DNA of 19,750 nucleotides. Source: Thiopontia sp964344435 (GTDB lineage Bacteria; Pseudomonadota; Gammaproteobacteria; GCF-002020875). The translations under genes were made by a program, and so were the position numbers. Numbering within the stretch: position 1 is the first letter of the stretch; every line of letters starts with the position of its first letter. Shown here piece after piece: positions 1 to 7,109 of the stretch. The notes under the pieces were generated by a model that saw only the letters and a list, made by a program, of their open reading frames with translations, did no database searches and was not told the DNA's origin. Location of the stretch: NCBI GenBank assembly GCA_964344435.1, contig CAYFNH010000044.1:1-19750 (forward strand), read 5' to 3'.

Positions 1-61
1 TGGCTCCATTAGCACATGGTACTATAAGTCACACATTTTTGATAAATAATGGTATATAAGT

Positions 62-81
62 TTTGTAACAACTTTGTAACA
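62..81. repeat. Tandem direct repeat TTTGTAACA, 11-bp period
   Basis: TTTGTAACA occurs at 62-70 and again at 73-81, so the copies are 11 bp apart and lie on the same face of the helix. Read on the minus strand the half-sites are TGTTACA. Head-to-tail 11-bp sites are typical of OmpR/PhoB-family regulators, and the half-site is one base from a Pho-box half TGTCACA. A TATATA run lies just beyond it on the minus strand (53-58). The identity of the binding protein is a guess. Confidence 0.3.
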
Positions 82-134
82 CTAATTATTCAACGATATC
101 AGGCAATTACCTCAACACAGCGCCATTCCAGAAA

Positions 135-148
135 TTGATCCAGATCAA
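135..148. promoter_or_regulatory. FNR/ANR-type binding site
   Basis: The sequence TTGATCCAGATCAA is a perfect match to the FNR consensus TTGAT-N4-ATCAA. The flanking A/T extends the palindrome to 8 bp per arm around a CA centre. The gene to the right ends here on the minus strand, so the site must serve a minus-strand gene starting left of position 1. About 41 bp left of the centre there is room for a start site with GGTAAT (106-111, minus) as a weak -10, the geometry of a class II FNR promoter. The site is clear; the promoter placement is inferred. Confidence 0.6.
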
Positions 149-195
149 TTCATGCACCAACTATAGGGGTATTGTATGTGTAATTTTCCGGAGTA

Positions 196-1467
196 CTAGA
201 ACATCTCGAAATTGTCCATGGAGTCGTCACGCATCTGCCTGGCCTTGCGTAGCGCTTCCTCCTTGTCCTCACCATTCATGATGGCGTCATAGAGCACCTG
301 TGCGTCCATCATCACGAAGTTTTCCCGCATCCTCTCCCGCAACAGATTCCACTCCGTTTCGACATGAACCCGAGCCGGATCACTCAGCAGCTCTGCGGTC
401 TCACTGAGACTATTGCCGATGTGAGACAGTTGCTGCGAAACCCGGTCAAAATCCTGAAAGGTGACGATGGCTTCATCCAGTGTCCGGTTCAGTGAGTCGC
501 ACCCCGCATCCACGCGCTCCTCAATCTGTGCAAGCTCATCGCCGGAATCGAGGTCGTGCTGTTTATCCGTACCATCACTCTCATGTTCCCGGCGCCACTG
601 CTGCAGTGACTCAACCTGCTGCCTCACCTCTGCAGCCACCCTCGCCTTCTGCGAGAGGCGATCGATCATCTCCCGAATGGAGTGGTCTCCCCCCGACATC
701 GAGTGCTTGATCAACGCCACCGAGACCTTGAACATGGAAACTGTCTCCGTCACCTGTTGACGCATCTGCCGGTGCACCCGCTCCACCTCTTTCGCTGCAG
801 CGGTAATCTTGCGATAGACCACAACGATGATTCCCGCCGACAGCAACACAATGCCCACTGCCAGCAACAGCATCTGGTTCCAGACCCGGTGGTAGTTGCG
901 CTCTGCCTGAACAATGGCCTGCTGGCTGCTCTCGCGAGTGATCTCTGTAACCTCTCGAAGGTAAGCACCCACCTGCTCACGCGCAGGGATGGCCTCTTTC
1001 TGCATCAGATCCATCGCCTCTGCCCGGTCGGCATCACTCATCCCCTCTTCCTGCAAAATGAGCTCCAGCACCCGCTCCATGGCCGGTGTCCCCTGTTTGG
1101 CAAACTGCTGCAACTCATCCAGCGCAGCACGCTCACGCTCACTCAACTTCATTGCGTAGAGCTTTTCACGAGCCGCGAGAAAATCACCTGCATACTGGCT
1201 GAAACGGAGTTTCAGTTCATCGCGCTCAAAAGGGTCATCCTCATAATAGATCAGCGTCAGAATCAGACCACGCTCCCGTGAAGCGGCCAACATGGTCTGC
1301 GCCAGATCACTCTTGACCAGCTTCTCATCGACAATACTCTCCATACTGTTACGGATGGAGCGAATCTCGTTGAGCGCCAATCCTGCCTGCACCACCATCA
1401 TCAACAGCAACAGAACAAAACCGATCAGCAGCGGCAAATTGGTTGATCTGGTATCTACAGTACTCAC
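196..1467 (-). CDS. Membrane four-helix sensor with CheZ-like C-terminal motif
   Basis: This is a 423-residue inner-membrane protein with an MCP-like layout. A first membrane helix is at about 11-30, an extracytoplasmic helical domain at about 31-197, and a second helix at about 198-217, followed by a cytoplasmic helical region. It has no HAMP domain and no classical MCP signalling hairpin. The cytoplasmic part contains FQDFDRVSQ (337-345), where D341 and Q345 have the DxxxQ spacing of the CheZ active site. The protein ends in an acidic stretch (DDSMD) and a final Phe, like the CheY-binding tail of CheZ (DDLLD...F). I chose the GTG at 1467, residue 6 of a slightly longer TTG-initiated frame, because AGGGGG lies a few bases upstream. 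It is divergent from the CheY-like gene 121 bp away, which suggests a functional pair. The membrane topology is well supported; phosphatase activity is inference. Confidence 0.75.
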   Translation of the reverse strand: MSTVDTRSTNLPLLIGFVLLLLMMVVQAGLALNEIRSIRNSMESIVDEKLVKSDLAQTMLAASRERGLILTLIYYEDDPFERDELKLRFSQYAGDFLAAREKLYAMKLSERERAALDELQQFAKQGTPAMERVLELILQEEGMSDADRAEAMDLMQKEAIPAREQVGAYLREVTEITRESSQQAIVQAERNYHRVWNQMLLLAVGIVLLSAGIIVVVYRKITAAAKEVERVHRQMRQQVTETVSMFKVSVALIKHSMSGGDHSIREMIDRLSQKARVAAEVRQQVESLQQWRREHESDGTDKQHDLDSGDELAQIEERVDAGCDSLNRTLDEAIVTFQDFDRVSQQLSHIGNSLSETAELLSDPARVHVETEWNLLRERMRENFVMMDAQVLYDAIMNGEDKEEALRKARQMRDDSMDNFEMF

Positions 1468-1490
1468 TCTTCCCCCTAACAAAAATGAGA

Positions 1491-1550
1491 TTGACGGTTC
1501 TCGACCGTTTCATCTATTCTCCATGATATCCGGTCTATCCACAACGACAA
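1491..1550. promoter_or_regulatory. Divergent promoter region with small inverted repeat
   Basis: For the rightward CheY gene, TTGACG (1491-1496) and TATTCT (1515-1520) are 18 bp apart and look like sigma-70 -35 and -10 boxes. For the leftward membrane gene, TTGTCG (1545-1550, minus) and TATCAT (1523-1528, minus) are 16 bp apart. An inverted repeat ACGGT-N5-ACCGT (1494-1508) overlaps the rightward -35 and could be an operator. These are matches by eye only. Confidence 0.4.
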
Positions 1551-1588
1551 TGACAATTGGCCGAATTTAGAACAGGGGGGAATGTTTA

Positions 1589-1978
1589 GTGGCTACAACA
1601 ATACTTGCGGTTGATGACTCCGAGTCACTTCGTGGTGCAATCCGCTATGCGGTTTGTGAAAAGGGGGGATACGAACTCAAGGAGGCGGAGGATGGCAAGC
1701 ATGCACTGGGGGTCATTGAGCTGTTTCGCAACAACACAGGGAACACCTTCGATCTGCTTCTGGTAGATGTCAACATGCCGGTGATGAACGGTTTCGAGCT
1801 GGTGGAGCAGGTGCGGGAGATGCCCGACTACCGCTTCACCCCAATCCTCTTTCTCACCACCGAGGGTTCGGATCAGGCCAAGCAGCGTGGCCGTGACCTG
1901 CACGCCACCGGCTGGGTCAACAAGCCCTTCAGCCCGGAAAAACTGCTGAGTATTGTTGAGCGGGTGCTGCAGAAGTAG
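1589..1978 (+). CDS. Single-domain CheY-like response regulator
   Basis: This 129-residue protein is a stand-alone receiver domain with no output domain. All receiver landmarks are present: the acidic pair D9-D10, the phospho-acceptor D60 in LLLVDVNMP, the Thr pair T80-T81 in the switch position, and K102 in the NKPF motif. It is presumably phosphorylated by a histidine kinase and acts by protein contact, as in chemotaxis or motility control. It starts at GTG, with a GGGGGG ribosome-binding run at 1575-1580. No CheA is visible, so the kinase partner is unknown. The divergent membrane protein at 196-1467 is the obvious candidate partner, since it carries CheZ-like features. hypF follows 47 bp downstream and could be cotranscribed. 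The receiver call is firm; a chemotaxis role is not shown. Confidence 0.93.
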   Translation: MATTILAVDDSESLRGAIRYAVCEKGGYELKEAEDGKHALGVIELFRNNTGNTFDLLLVDVNMPVMNGFELVEQVREMPDYRFTPILFLTTEGSDQAKQRGRDLHATGWVNKPFSPEKLLSIVERVLQK

Positions 1979-1995
1979 CCAGCGCAATCCAGCAA

Positions 1996-2013
1996 GCCGC
2001 GGCAGAGCGCGGC
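1996..2013 (+). repeat. GC-rich hairpin before hypF
   Basis: GCCGCG (1996-2001) and CGCGGC (2008-2013) form a perfect 6-bp stem around GCAGAG, ending 12 bases before the hypF start. No T-run follows, so it is not a classical terminator. hypF has no evident Shine-Dalgarno sequence, so the hairpin may influence its translation or the coupling to the CheY gene. Confidence 0.35.
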
Positions 2014-2025
2014 AACCGAAATTAG

Positions 2026-4326
2026 ATGAACGGGGTCACCATTCAGGTCAACGGTGTGGTACAGGGGGTCGGGTTTCGCCCCACCGTCTGGCAGATTGCA
2101 CATCAACTTGGCCTCAGCGGCTCGATCTGGAACGGGGCCAACGGGGTCACCATTGAACTCTGGGGAGAGGAAGCAGCACTGCAACAGTTTCAGCAGCAGC
2201 TGCAACAGAACCCGCCCCCACTGGCCATCATCGAGCAACTCACTCGCTCCCCACTCAGTGGCAATGCACCGGATGGGTTCACCATCATCCCGAGTCGGGC
2301 GGGCCACATCACCACCCGGGTTGCCGCCGATGCCGCCACCTGCCCCGCCTGTCTGGAGGATATCCGCAACCCCAACAACCGCCGCTATCACTACCCCTTC
2401 ACCAACTGTACCCACTGTGGCCCCCGGCTCTCCATCATCCGTGCCATCCCCTACGACCGCCCCAACACCTCAATGGCCCCGTTCACCATGTGCTCACACT
2501 GCCAGCAGGAGTATGAGGACCCGGCGGATCGACGCTTTCATGCCCAGCCCAACTGCTGCCCGGAATGCGGCCCTGAACTGTGGCTGGAAAATCCACAGCA
2601 GCAACGACTGCAAGGAGACCCGATCGAACAGGCAGCCCGGCTGATCCGCGCAGGCCATATTGTCGCCATCAAGGGGATTGGTGGCATCCACCTCGCCTGT
2701 GATGCCACCAACGAAGCAGCCGTTCGTACACTGCGCCAACGCAAGAGACGCCCCACCAAGGCGCTGGCCGTAATGGCCGGGACCTTGTCACAGGTACAAG
2801 AGTATGCCCAGGTCTCCGACGGCGAGGCAGAACAGCTGCAGAGCAGTGCTGCACCCATTGTCATTCTGGAGAGAGGAGAGAAGCCACTCGCCCCTTCCAT
2901 CGCCCCGCTGCAACAGAGTATCGGCATCATGCTCCCCTACTCTCCCCTGCACCATCTGCTGATGGAATGCCTGCAGCGCCCCATGGTGCTGACCTCCGGA
3001 AACCGTAGCGGAGAACCCCAATGTATCAGCAACCAGGATGCACGCAAGGATCTTGCTTCGATAGCTGACTACTGGCTGTTGCATGACCGGGACATCATCA
3101 ACCGGGTGGATGACTCGGTGGTACGCTTTGCCAACCACCGCCCCCGTACCCTTCGCCAGGGGCGCGGTTATGCCCCCACCAACCTCCCGCTACCGGATGG
3201 CTTCGAGAACGCTCCTGCCCTGCTGGCCATGGGGGGGGAGTTGAAGAACAGTTTTGCACTGCTGCGTGAAACCGGTGTAGTCTGTTCCCAATATATCGGT
3301 GACCTGGAAGAGTCGGCGACCCTGCAGGCGTATCAACAGACGCACACGCTCTTTCAACAACTGTTTGACCACCACCCAGCGGCCATTGTGGTGGATGCCC
3401 ACCCGGACTATCTATCCTCACAACTGGGACAGCAACAGGCACTGCAGCAACAACTCCCTCTGATCAAGGTACAGCACCACCATGCCCATATCGCCTCGGT
3501 GATGTTCGAGCACCAGCTCCCCCTGAATACCTCTCCCGTGCTGGGCATTGCACTGGATGGGCTGGGCTATGGAGAGGCGGGAGAAATCTGGGGGGGAGAG
3601 TTCCTGCTGGCCGACTACCAACACTATCGACGGTCAGGCCATTTTGCCCCCGTGGCGATGATCGGTGGCAACCGTGCCAGCCATGAACCCTGGCGCAATA
3701 CCCTCGCCCACCTGCTCGCCGCCATCGGTCTGCCTGCTCTGCTTTCTCAATATCCCGAGCTGGAGCTGACCCGATACCTGCAACAGAAGCCACTCGACAC
3801 CCTCCAGCAGATGGTAGCGCGTAACCTCAACACCCCACTCGCCTCCTCTTGTGGACGCCTGATGGATGCCGTGGCCGCCGCCATTGGCCTGCAGCGTGAA
3901 CAGATCGGGTTTGAGGGAGAGGCCGCCATCGCCCTGGAGGCGTTGGCCCAAAACCACCCCAACCAACCCGGTTACCCCTTTACCATCGAAACTACAAACC
4001 GGGGATTACAGCTCAGCTGGCAACCGCTGTGGCAGGCGATACTGGATGACCTGGTTGAAGAGACCCCTGCCGGGCTGATTGCCGCCCGTTTTCATCAAGG
4101 GTTGGTTGAGGCGGTCTCCACCCTGGCCGACAGGCTCTGCAAAACCCATCAGCTGGAGACAGTGGTACTGGGAGGGGGGGTATTTCAAAACCGGATTCTG
4201 CTGGAGGGGGTCACCAACACCTTGCACCAGCAGGGCTACCAGGTATTAAGCAGCAGTGCTCTCCCGGCCAACGACCAGGGCATCGCCGTGGGACAGTGTG
4301 CCGTTGCGGCCGCCAGCCTCAAATAA
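2026..4326 (+). CDS. hypF: Carbamoyltransferase HypF, [NiFe]-hydrogenase maturation
   Basis: HypF converts carbamoyl phosphate with ATP into a carbamoyl group that is transferred to the C-terminal cysteine of HypE. This is the source of the cyanide ligands of the [NiFe] active site. The 766 residues show the full family architecture. An acylphosphatase domain carries GVGFRP (R18) and N36. Two zinc-finger pairs are CxxC at 106/109 with 128/131 and at 156/159 with 178/181, each with an 18-residue spacer. A YrdC-like domain starts at about 200, with KGIGGIHLACDA. A Kae1-like C-terminal domain has HHHAH (484-488), D511, and a late VVLGGGVFQNR segment. Length is normal and no frame break is visible. 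No other hyp gene or hydrogenase subunit lies in the window, so hypF is either isolated or at the end of a distant set. The ATG lacks a clear Shine-Dalgarno sequence. Confidence 0.96.
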   Translation: MNGVTIQVNGVVQGVGFRPTVWQIAHQLGLSGSIWNGANGVTIELWGEEAALQQFQQQLQQNPPPLAIIEQLTRSPLSGNAPDGFTIIPSRAGHITTRVAADAATCPACLEDIRNPNNRRYHYPFTNCTHCGPRLSIIRAIPYDRPNTSMAPFTMCSHCQQEYEDPADRRFHAQPNCCPECGPELWLENPQQQRLQGDPIEQAARLIRAGHIVAIKGIGGIHLACDATNEAAVRTLRQRKRRPTKALAVMAGTLSQVQEYAQVSDGEAEQLQSSAAPIVILERGEKPLAPSIAPLQQSIGIMLPYSPLHHLLMECLQRPMVLTSGNRSGEPQCISNQDARKDLASIADYWLLHDRDIINRVDDSVVRFANHRPRTLRQGRGYAPTNLPLPDGFENAPALLAMGGELKNSFALLRETGVVCSQYIGDLEESATLQAYQQTHTLFQQLFDHHPAAIVVDAHPDYLSSQLGQQQALQQQLPLIKVQHHHAHIASVMFEHQLPLNTSPVLGIALDGLGYGEAGEIWGGEFLLADYQHYRRSGHFAPVAMIGGNRASHEPWRNTLAHLLAAIGLPALLSQYPELELTRYLQQKPLDTLQQMVARNLNTPLASSCGRLMDAVAAAIGLQREQIGFEGEAAIALEALAQNHPNQPGYPFTIETTNRGLQLSWQPLWQAILDDLVEETPAGLIAARFHQGLVEAVSTLADRLCKTHQLETVVLGGGVFQNRILLEGVTNTLHQQGYQVLSSSALPANDQGIAVGQCAVAAASLK

Positions 4327-4354
4327 TCAGAGCCAGCTCGGCTGTCCGTAACTT

Positions 4355-4426
4355 CTCAATATATCCAGGCAGCAACTCCTTCCCCCTCAATGAGGAAGGA
4401 ACTTTGAGCTGCCTGAACTTATTGAG
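4355..4426. repeat. 72-bp three-step palindrome between hypF and hipB
   Basis: Three perfect inverted repeats nest around one centre: CTCAATA (4355-4361) with TATTGAG (4420-4426); CAGGCAGC (4366-4373) with GCTGCCTG (4408-4415); and TCCTTCC (4377-4383) with GGAAGGA (4394-4400). The loop is 10 bases. No T-run follows, so it is not a typical intrinsic terminator, although it sits just after hypF. It may be a small repeat element or mark the border of the inserted hipBA module. The inner stem resembles the left end of the element at 11624-11748. Confidence 0.7.
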
Positions 4427-4439
4427 CATGGATAGATTG

Positions 4440-4487
4440 TTTTATAGTCCATAATAATATACGCTACATTGAACAGCGACTATAAAA
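4440..4487 (+). promoter_or_regulatory. hipBA operator: perfect 10-bp inverted repeat
   Basis: TTTTATAGTC (4440-4449) and GACTATAAAA (4478-4487) are exact reverse complements, with a 28-bp spacer. The right arm abuts the hipB ATG. The left arm contains TATAGT (4443-4448), a good -10 hexamer, with a partial -35 TTGAGC at 4422-4427. The geometry suits two dimers of the XRE antitoxin repressing its own operon. The half-site differs from the TATCC-N8-GGATA operator known for E. coli HipB. The repeat is seen directly; the repressor assignment is inferred. Confidence 0.6.
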
Positions 4488-4847
4488 ATGGACACAAAAA
4501 CAAGTAAAACTCAACTGGATCTGATGATGCCGATTCCGGTCAGGCGGGCTCTGCGCAAGCTTGGCCAGGATATCCGTGATGCTAGGCTCAGGCGGCGCAT
4601 CCCCACGGCCGTTATGGCAGAACGGGCCTCTATTAGTCGAACCACGTTAAACAAGATAGAGAAGGGTGATTCCGGCGTTTCGCTCGGTAACTACGCCAAT
4701 GTGCTCTTTGTTTTGGGGATAGCAGAACGGTTGGGCGACCTGGCGGACGTCAGAACGGATGAGGTGGGTCTGGAGCTGGAAGAGGAACGCTTGCCGCAAC
4801 GTATCCGCAAGCCACGCCGGACTGGGCAGAAGAGCAATCCAGGCTGA
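4488..4847 (+). CDS. XRE-family regulator, HipB-like antitoxin
   Basis: This 119-residue protein has a Cro/C1-type helix-turn-helix at about residues 24-80. Its core has the pattern AERASISRTTLNKIEKGD, followed by the usual fourth helix. It should bind DNA as a dimer, repress its own operon and neutralise the HipA-like kinase encoded next to it. Compared with E. coli HipB (88 residues) it has a short N-terminal extension and a longer C-terminal tail rich in Arg and Lys. Its stop overlaps the hipA start by one base (TGATG), which implies translational coupling and antitoxin made first. The ATG has no Shine-Dalgarno sequence, and the region before it is occupied by the right arm of the inverted repeat, so repressor binding or leaderless-like initiation may matter. 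The HTH call is firm and the antitoxin role follows from context. Confidence 0.88.
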   Translation: MDTKTSKTQLDLMMPIPVRRALRKLGQDIRDARLRRRIPTAVMAERASISRTTLNKIEKGDSGVSLGNYANVLFVLGIAERLGDLADVRTDEVGLELEEERLPQRIRKPRRTGQKSNPG

Positions 4848-6103
4848 TGGAAACAGAAGTGCTTGTCTATGTGGATATTGGCAATACGCCGCATTTGGCA
4901 GGACGTTTGTGGGCGCGCGTGCGCAAGGGCAGAGAAAGCGCCACCTTCGAATATGATGCGGACTGGCTCGCGCATGCAAACCGTTTCGCTCTGGAGCCGG
5001 CCCTCACGCTTGACCCAGGCCCCTTTCATACTACTTCAGGTAGACCCCTGTTTGGCGCCCTTGGCGACTCCGCTCCAGATCGCTGGGGGCGAGTTCTAAT
5101 GCGCCGGGCTGAACGGAGACGCGCTGAGCGAATGGGTGAGACACCACGCACTTTGATGGAAATCGACTATCTGCTCGGGGTTGATGATGAAGCCCGTCAG
5201 GGCGCCTTACGCTTTGCCAGTCAGGAGGGAGGCCCATTTCTTGCCGAACATGAAGCAGCACGCATACCACCTCTGATTGATTTGCCACAACTGCTATCGG
5301 CAGCGGAACATGTCGTTGATGATACGGATAGCGACGAGGATTTACGCCTGCTGTTGGCCCCTGGCTCCTCATTGGGTGGCGCTCGCCCGAAGGCTTCTGT
5401 CAGGGACCGGGACGGGCATCTCGCCATCGCCAAGTTCCCGCACAAGGATGATGAAATCAATGCGGTTCTCTGGGAAGGAGTTGCCCTCCGCCTTGCAGGA
5501 AAGGCTGGCATCCCTGTTCCCGACTGGCGAATTGAACATGTGTTGAACAGGCCGGTACTGCTTTTGCGTCGTTTCGACCGAGTGCAAGGCGAGCGCATCC
5601 CGTTTCTTTCAGCCATGAGCATGCTCGGGGCCAGTGACAACGAGTCACGCAGTTATCTCGAGTTTGTTGATGCACTGCGCCGGTATGGTGCCAGCCCGAA
5701 TCAGGATATGCATGAGCTGTGGCGACGCATCGTTTTCAATATTCTGATCTCCAACACCGATGATCATTTACGGAATCACGCTTTCCTCTATACCGATCCG
5801 GATGGTTGGCGATTGGCTCCAGCCTACGACCTCAATCCGGTGCCAACGGATATCAAACCACGCATTCTGACAACAGCCATTGACCTTGATGACTGTGCAG
5901 CCTCACTGGATCTAGCGATGAGCGTAGCGGGATATTTTGAACTGGATGAAAACAAGGCACACGTGATTGCTGCCGAAGTCGGGATGGCCGTGAGCACCTG
6001 GCGTGAAGAGGCCACTCGACTAGGTTTGACGCCATCCGAGATCGATCGCATGGCCTCGGCCTTTGAACATGAGGATTTGAAAGCAGCGCTTTCTCTTTCT
6101 TGA
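4847..6103 (+). CDS. HipA-like serine/threonine kinase toxin
   Basis: HipA-family toxins phosphorylate a translation factor (a glutamyl-tRNA synthetase in E. coli) and cause growth arrest and persistence. The 418 residues carry the family hallmarks. SLGGARPK (175-182) corresponds to the autophosphorylated Ser150 loop, giving S175. K196 lies in the following strand. The catalytic segment is NTDDHLRN, with D305 matching D309 of E. coli HipA and N310 matching the loop Asn. D328 in YDLNP is the metal-binding Asp. Both N-terminal and C-terminal HipA domains appear complete, so the kinase is probably active. It overlaps the antitoxin stop by one base. The gene pair lies between hypF and an unrelated convergent operon, preceded by a long palindrome, consistent with an acquired module. 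The substrate cannot be told from sequence. Confidence 0.92.
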   Translation: METEVLVYVDIGNTPHLAGRLWARVRKGRESATFEYDADWLAHANRFALEPALTLDPGPFHTTSGRPLFGALGDSAPDRWGRVLMRRAERRRAERMGETPRTLMEIDYLLGVDDEARQGALRFASQEGGPFLAEHEAARIPPLIDLPQLLSAAEHVVDDTDSDEDLRLLLAPGSSLGGARPKASVRDRDGHLAIAKFPHKDDEINAVLWEGVALRLAGKAGIPVPDWRIEHVLNRPVLLLRRFDRVQGERIPFLSAMSMLGASDNESRSYLEFVDALRRYGASPNQDMHELWRRIVFNILISNTDDHLRNHAFLYTDPDGWRLAPAYDLNPVPTDIKPRILTTAIDLDDCAASLDLAMSVAGYFELDENKAHVIAAEVGMAVSTWREEATRLGLTPSEIDRMASAFEHEDLKAALSLS

Positions 6104-6140
6104 ATATCGGGGATGGCTGCTGTGGAGACCACAAGATCCA

Positions 6141-7109
6141 TCAGCGCTGTGTCGGTAGGCCATCTCTGTTCCACTGTGTCATCCCACCAGCTACCACATG
6201 TACCTCAGTAAACCCCTGCTGCACCAGCAGCAGAGCCGCCCTGACGGAGCGCCGATCTGTCGTGCAGACCAGCATAATGGAGCGCTCACGCCACGACTCC
6301 AGCTCTTCCAGTCGTTGTTTCAGATCCTCCAGCGGGATGTTGAGTGCATTGTGAATATGGCCCAGTTCTCCATCGAAGTCTGCCTCGGTTCGGACATCAA
6401 GCACCAGTGGCGGGTGGGTATCCTTCAGCTGTTCGCTCAACTCCGCAATAGAGATCTGCTTTCCCTGCCGCACTCTCGCCACCAGGCGAGGGAGTAGCAT
6501 GACCACCGCGAGCAGTGCCAGCGCAATCAGGCCATTCTGTACCATCGATGCCCCACCACTGGCCGCCTCCTTGCCGGCATATCCAAGCCAGGTGTAGGCG
6601 ATCGCCCCTGGAATCATGAAGAGCCAGGTGGCGATCAGATAGGTCCAGAATGGAATGCGGGTCAGCCCCAGGGCGTAGTTGAGCAGATTGAAGGGGAACA
6701 GCGGAACCAGACGGACAAAGGCGATAAAGCGCCACCCCTCCGCCTCCACCCCGGAGATCAACTGCATCATGCGACGCCCGGCACGCTGCGCCACCCAGTC
6801 AGAGACCAGTGTGCGGGCCGCCAGGAAGGAGAGACCCGCTCCGATGGTGGCCCCGGTCAGGTTGTAGAGGGTGCCCCAAACCGGGCCAAACAGCGCCCCT
6901 CCAACCAGCGTCAATACTGAACCGGGGAGAAAGAGGACTGTCGCCACTGCATAGAGCGCGATGAAGAGCAGCGGTGCCGCCCCCCCTGCATCGGCCAGCC
7001 ACTGCTCCAGTTGTGCACCATCCAATTGCTCACGATAGAGGAAGGCGACCGCAATGGCGGCAACCAGCAGTACCCCGAGGAGGATTCGGAAAAGACCCTG
7101 CCGCTTCAT
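6141..7109 (-). CDS. VTT (TVP38/DedA-type) membrane protein fused to rhodanese
   Basis: The 322-residue protein has two parts. Residues about 1-215 form a polytopic membrane domain of the VTT/TVP38 family. It includes GALFGPVWGT and the re-entrant-loop motif FVRLVPLFPFN (131-141), with flanking helices at about 8-24, 46-72, 82-98, 155-178 and 190-208. This family is linked to lipid scrambling or small-molecule transport across the inner membrane. Residues about 218-320 form a cytoplasmic rhodanese domain with active-site C282 in the loop CTTDRRS, so sulfur transfer or persulfide binding is plausible. The ATG overlaps the upstream stop as ATGA, so it is translationally coupled to the hydroxylase gene. 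It converges with hipA, leaving 37 bp between the two stops. VTT-rhodanese fusions are known; the substrate is not. Confidence 0.9.
   Translation of the reverse strand: MKRQGLFRILLGVLLVAAIAVAFLYREQLDGAQLEQWLADAGGAAPLLFIALYAVATVLFLPGSVLTLVGGALFGPVWGTLYNLTGATIGAGLSFLAARTLVSDWVAQRAGRRMMQLISGVEAEGWRFIAFVRLVPLFPFNLLNYALGLTRIPFWTYLIATWLFMIPGAIAYTWLGYAGKEAASGGASMVQNGLIALALLAVVMLLPRLVARVRQGKQISIAELSEQLKDTHPPLVLDVRTEADFDGELGHIHNALNIPLEDLKQRLEELESWRERSIMLVCTTDRRSVRAALLLVQQGFTEVHVVAGGMTQWNRDGLPTQR

Noticed and set aside
6104..6140. Hairpin TGTGG-AGA-CCACA as a terminator between hipA and the convergent gene
   Set aside because: The stem is only 5 bp (6121-6133) with no T-run on either strand, too weak to call.
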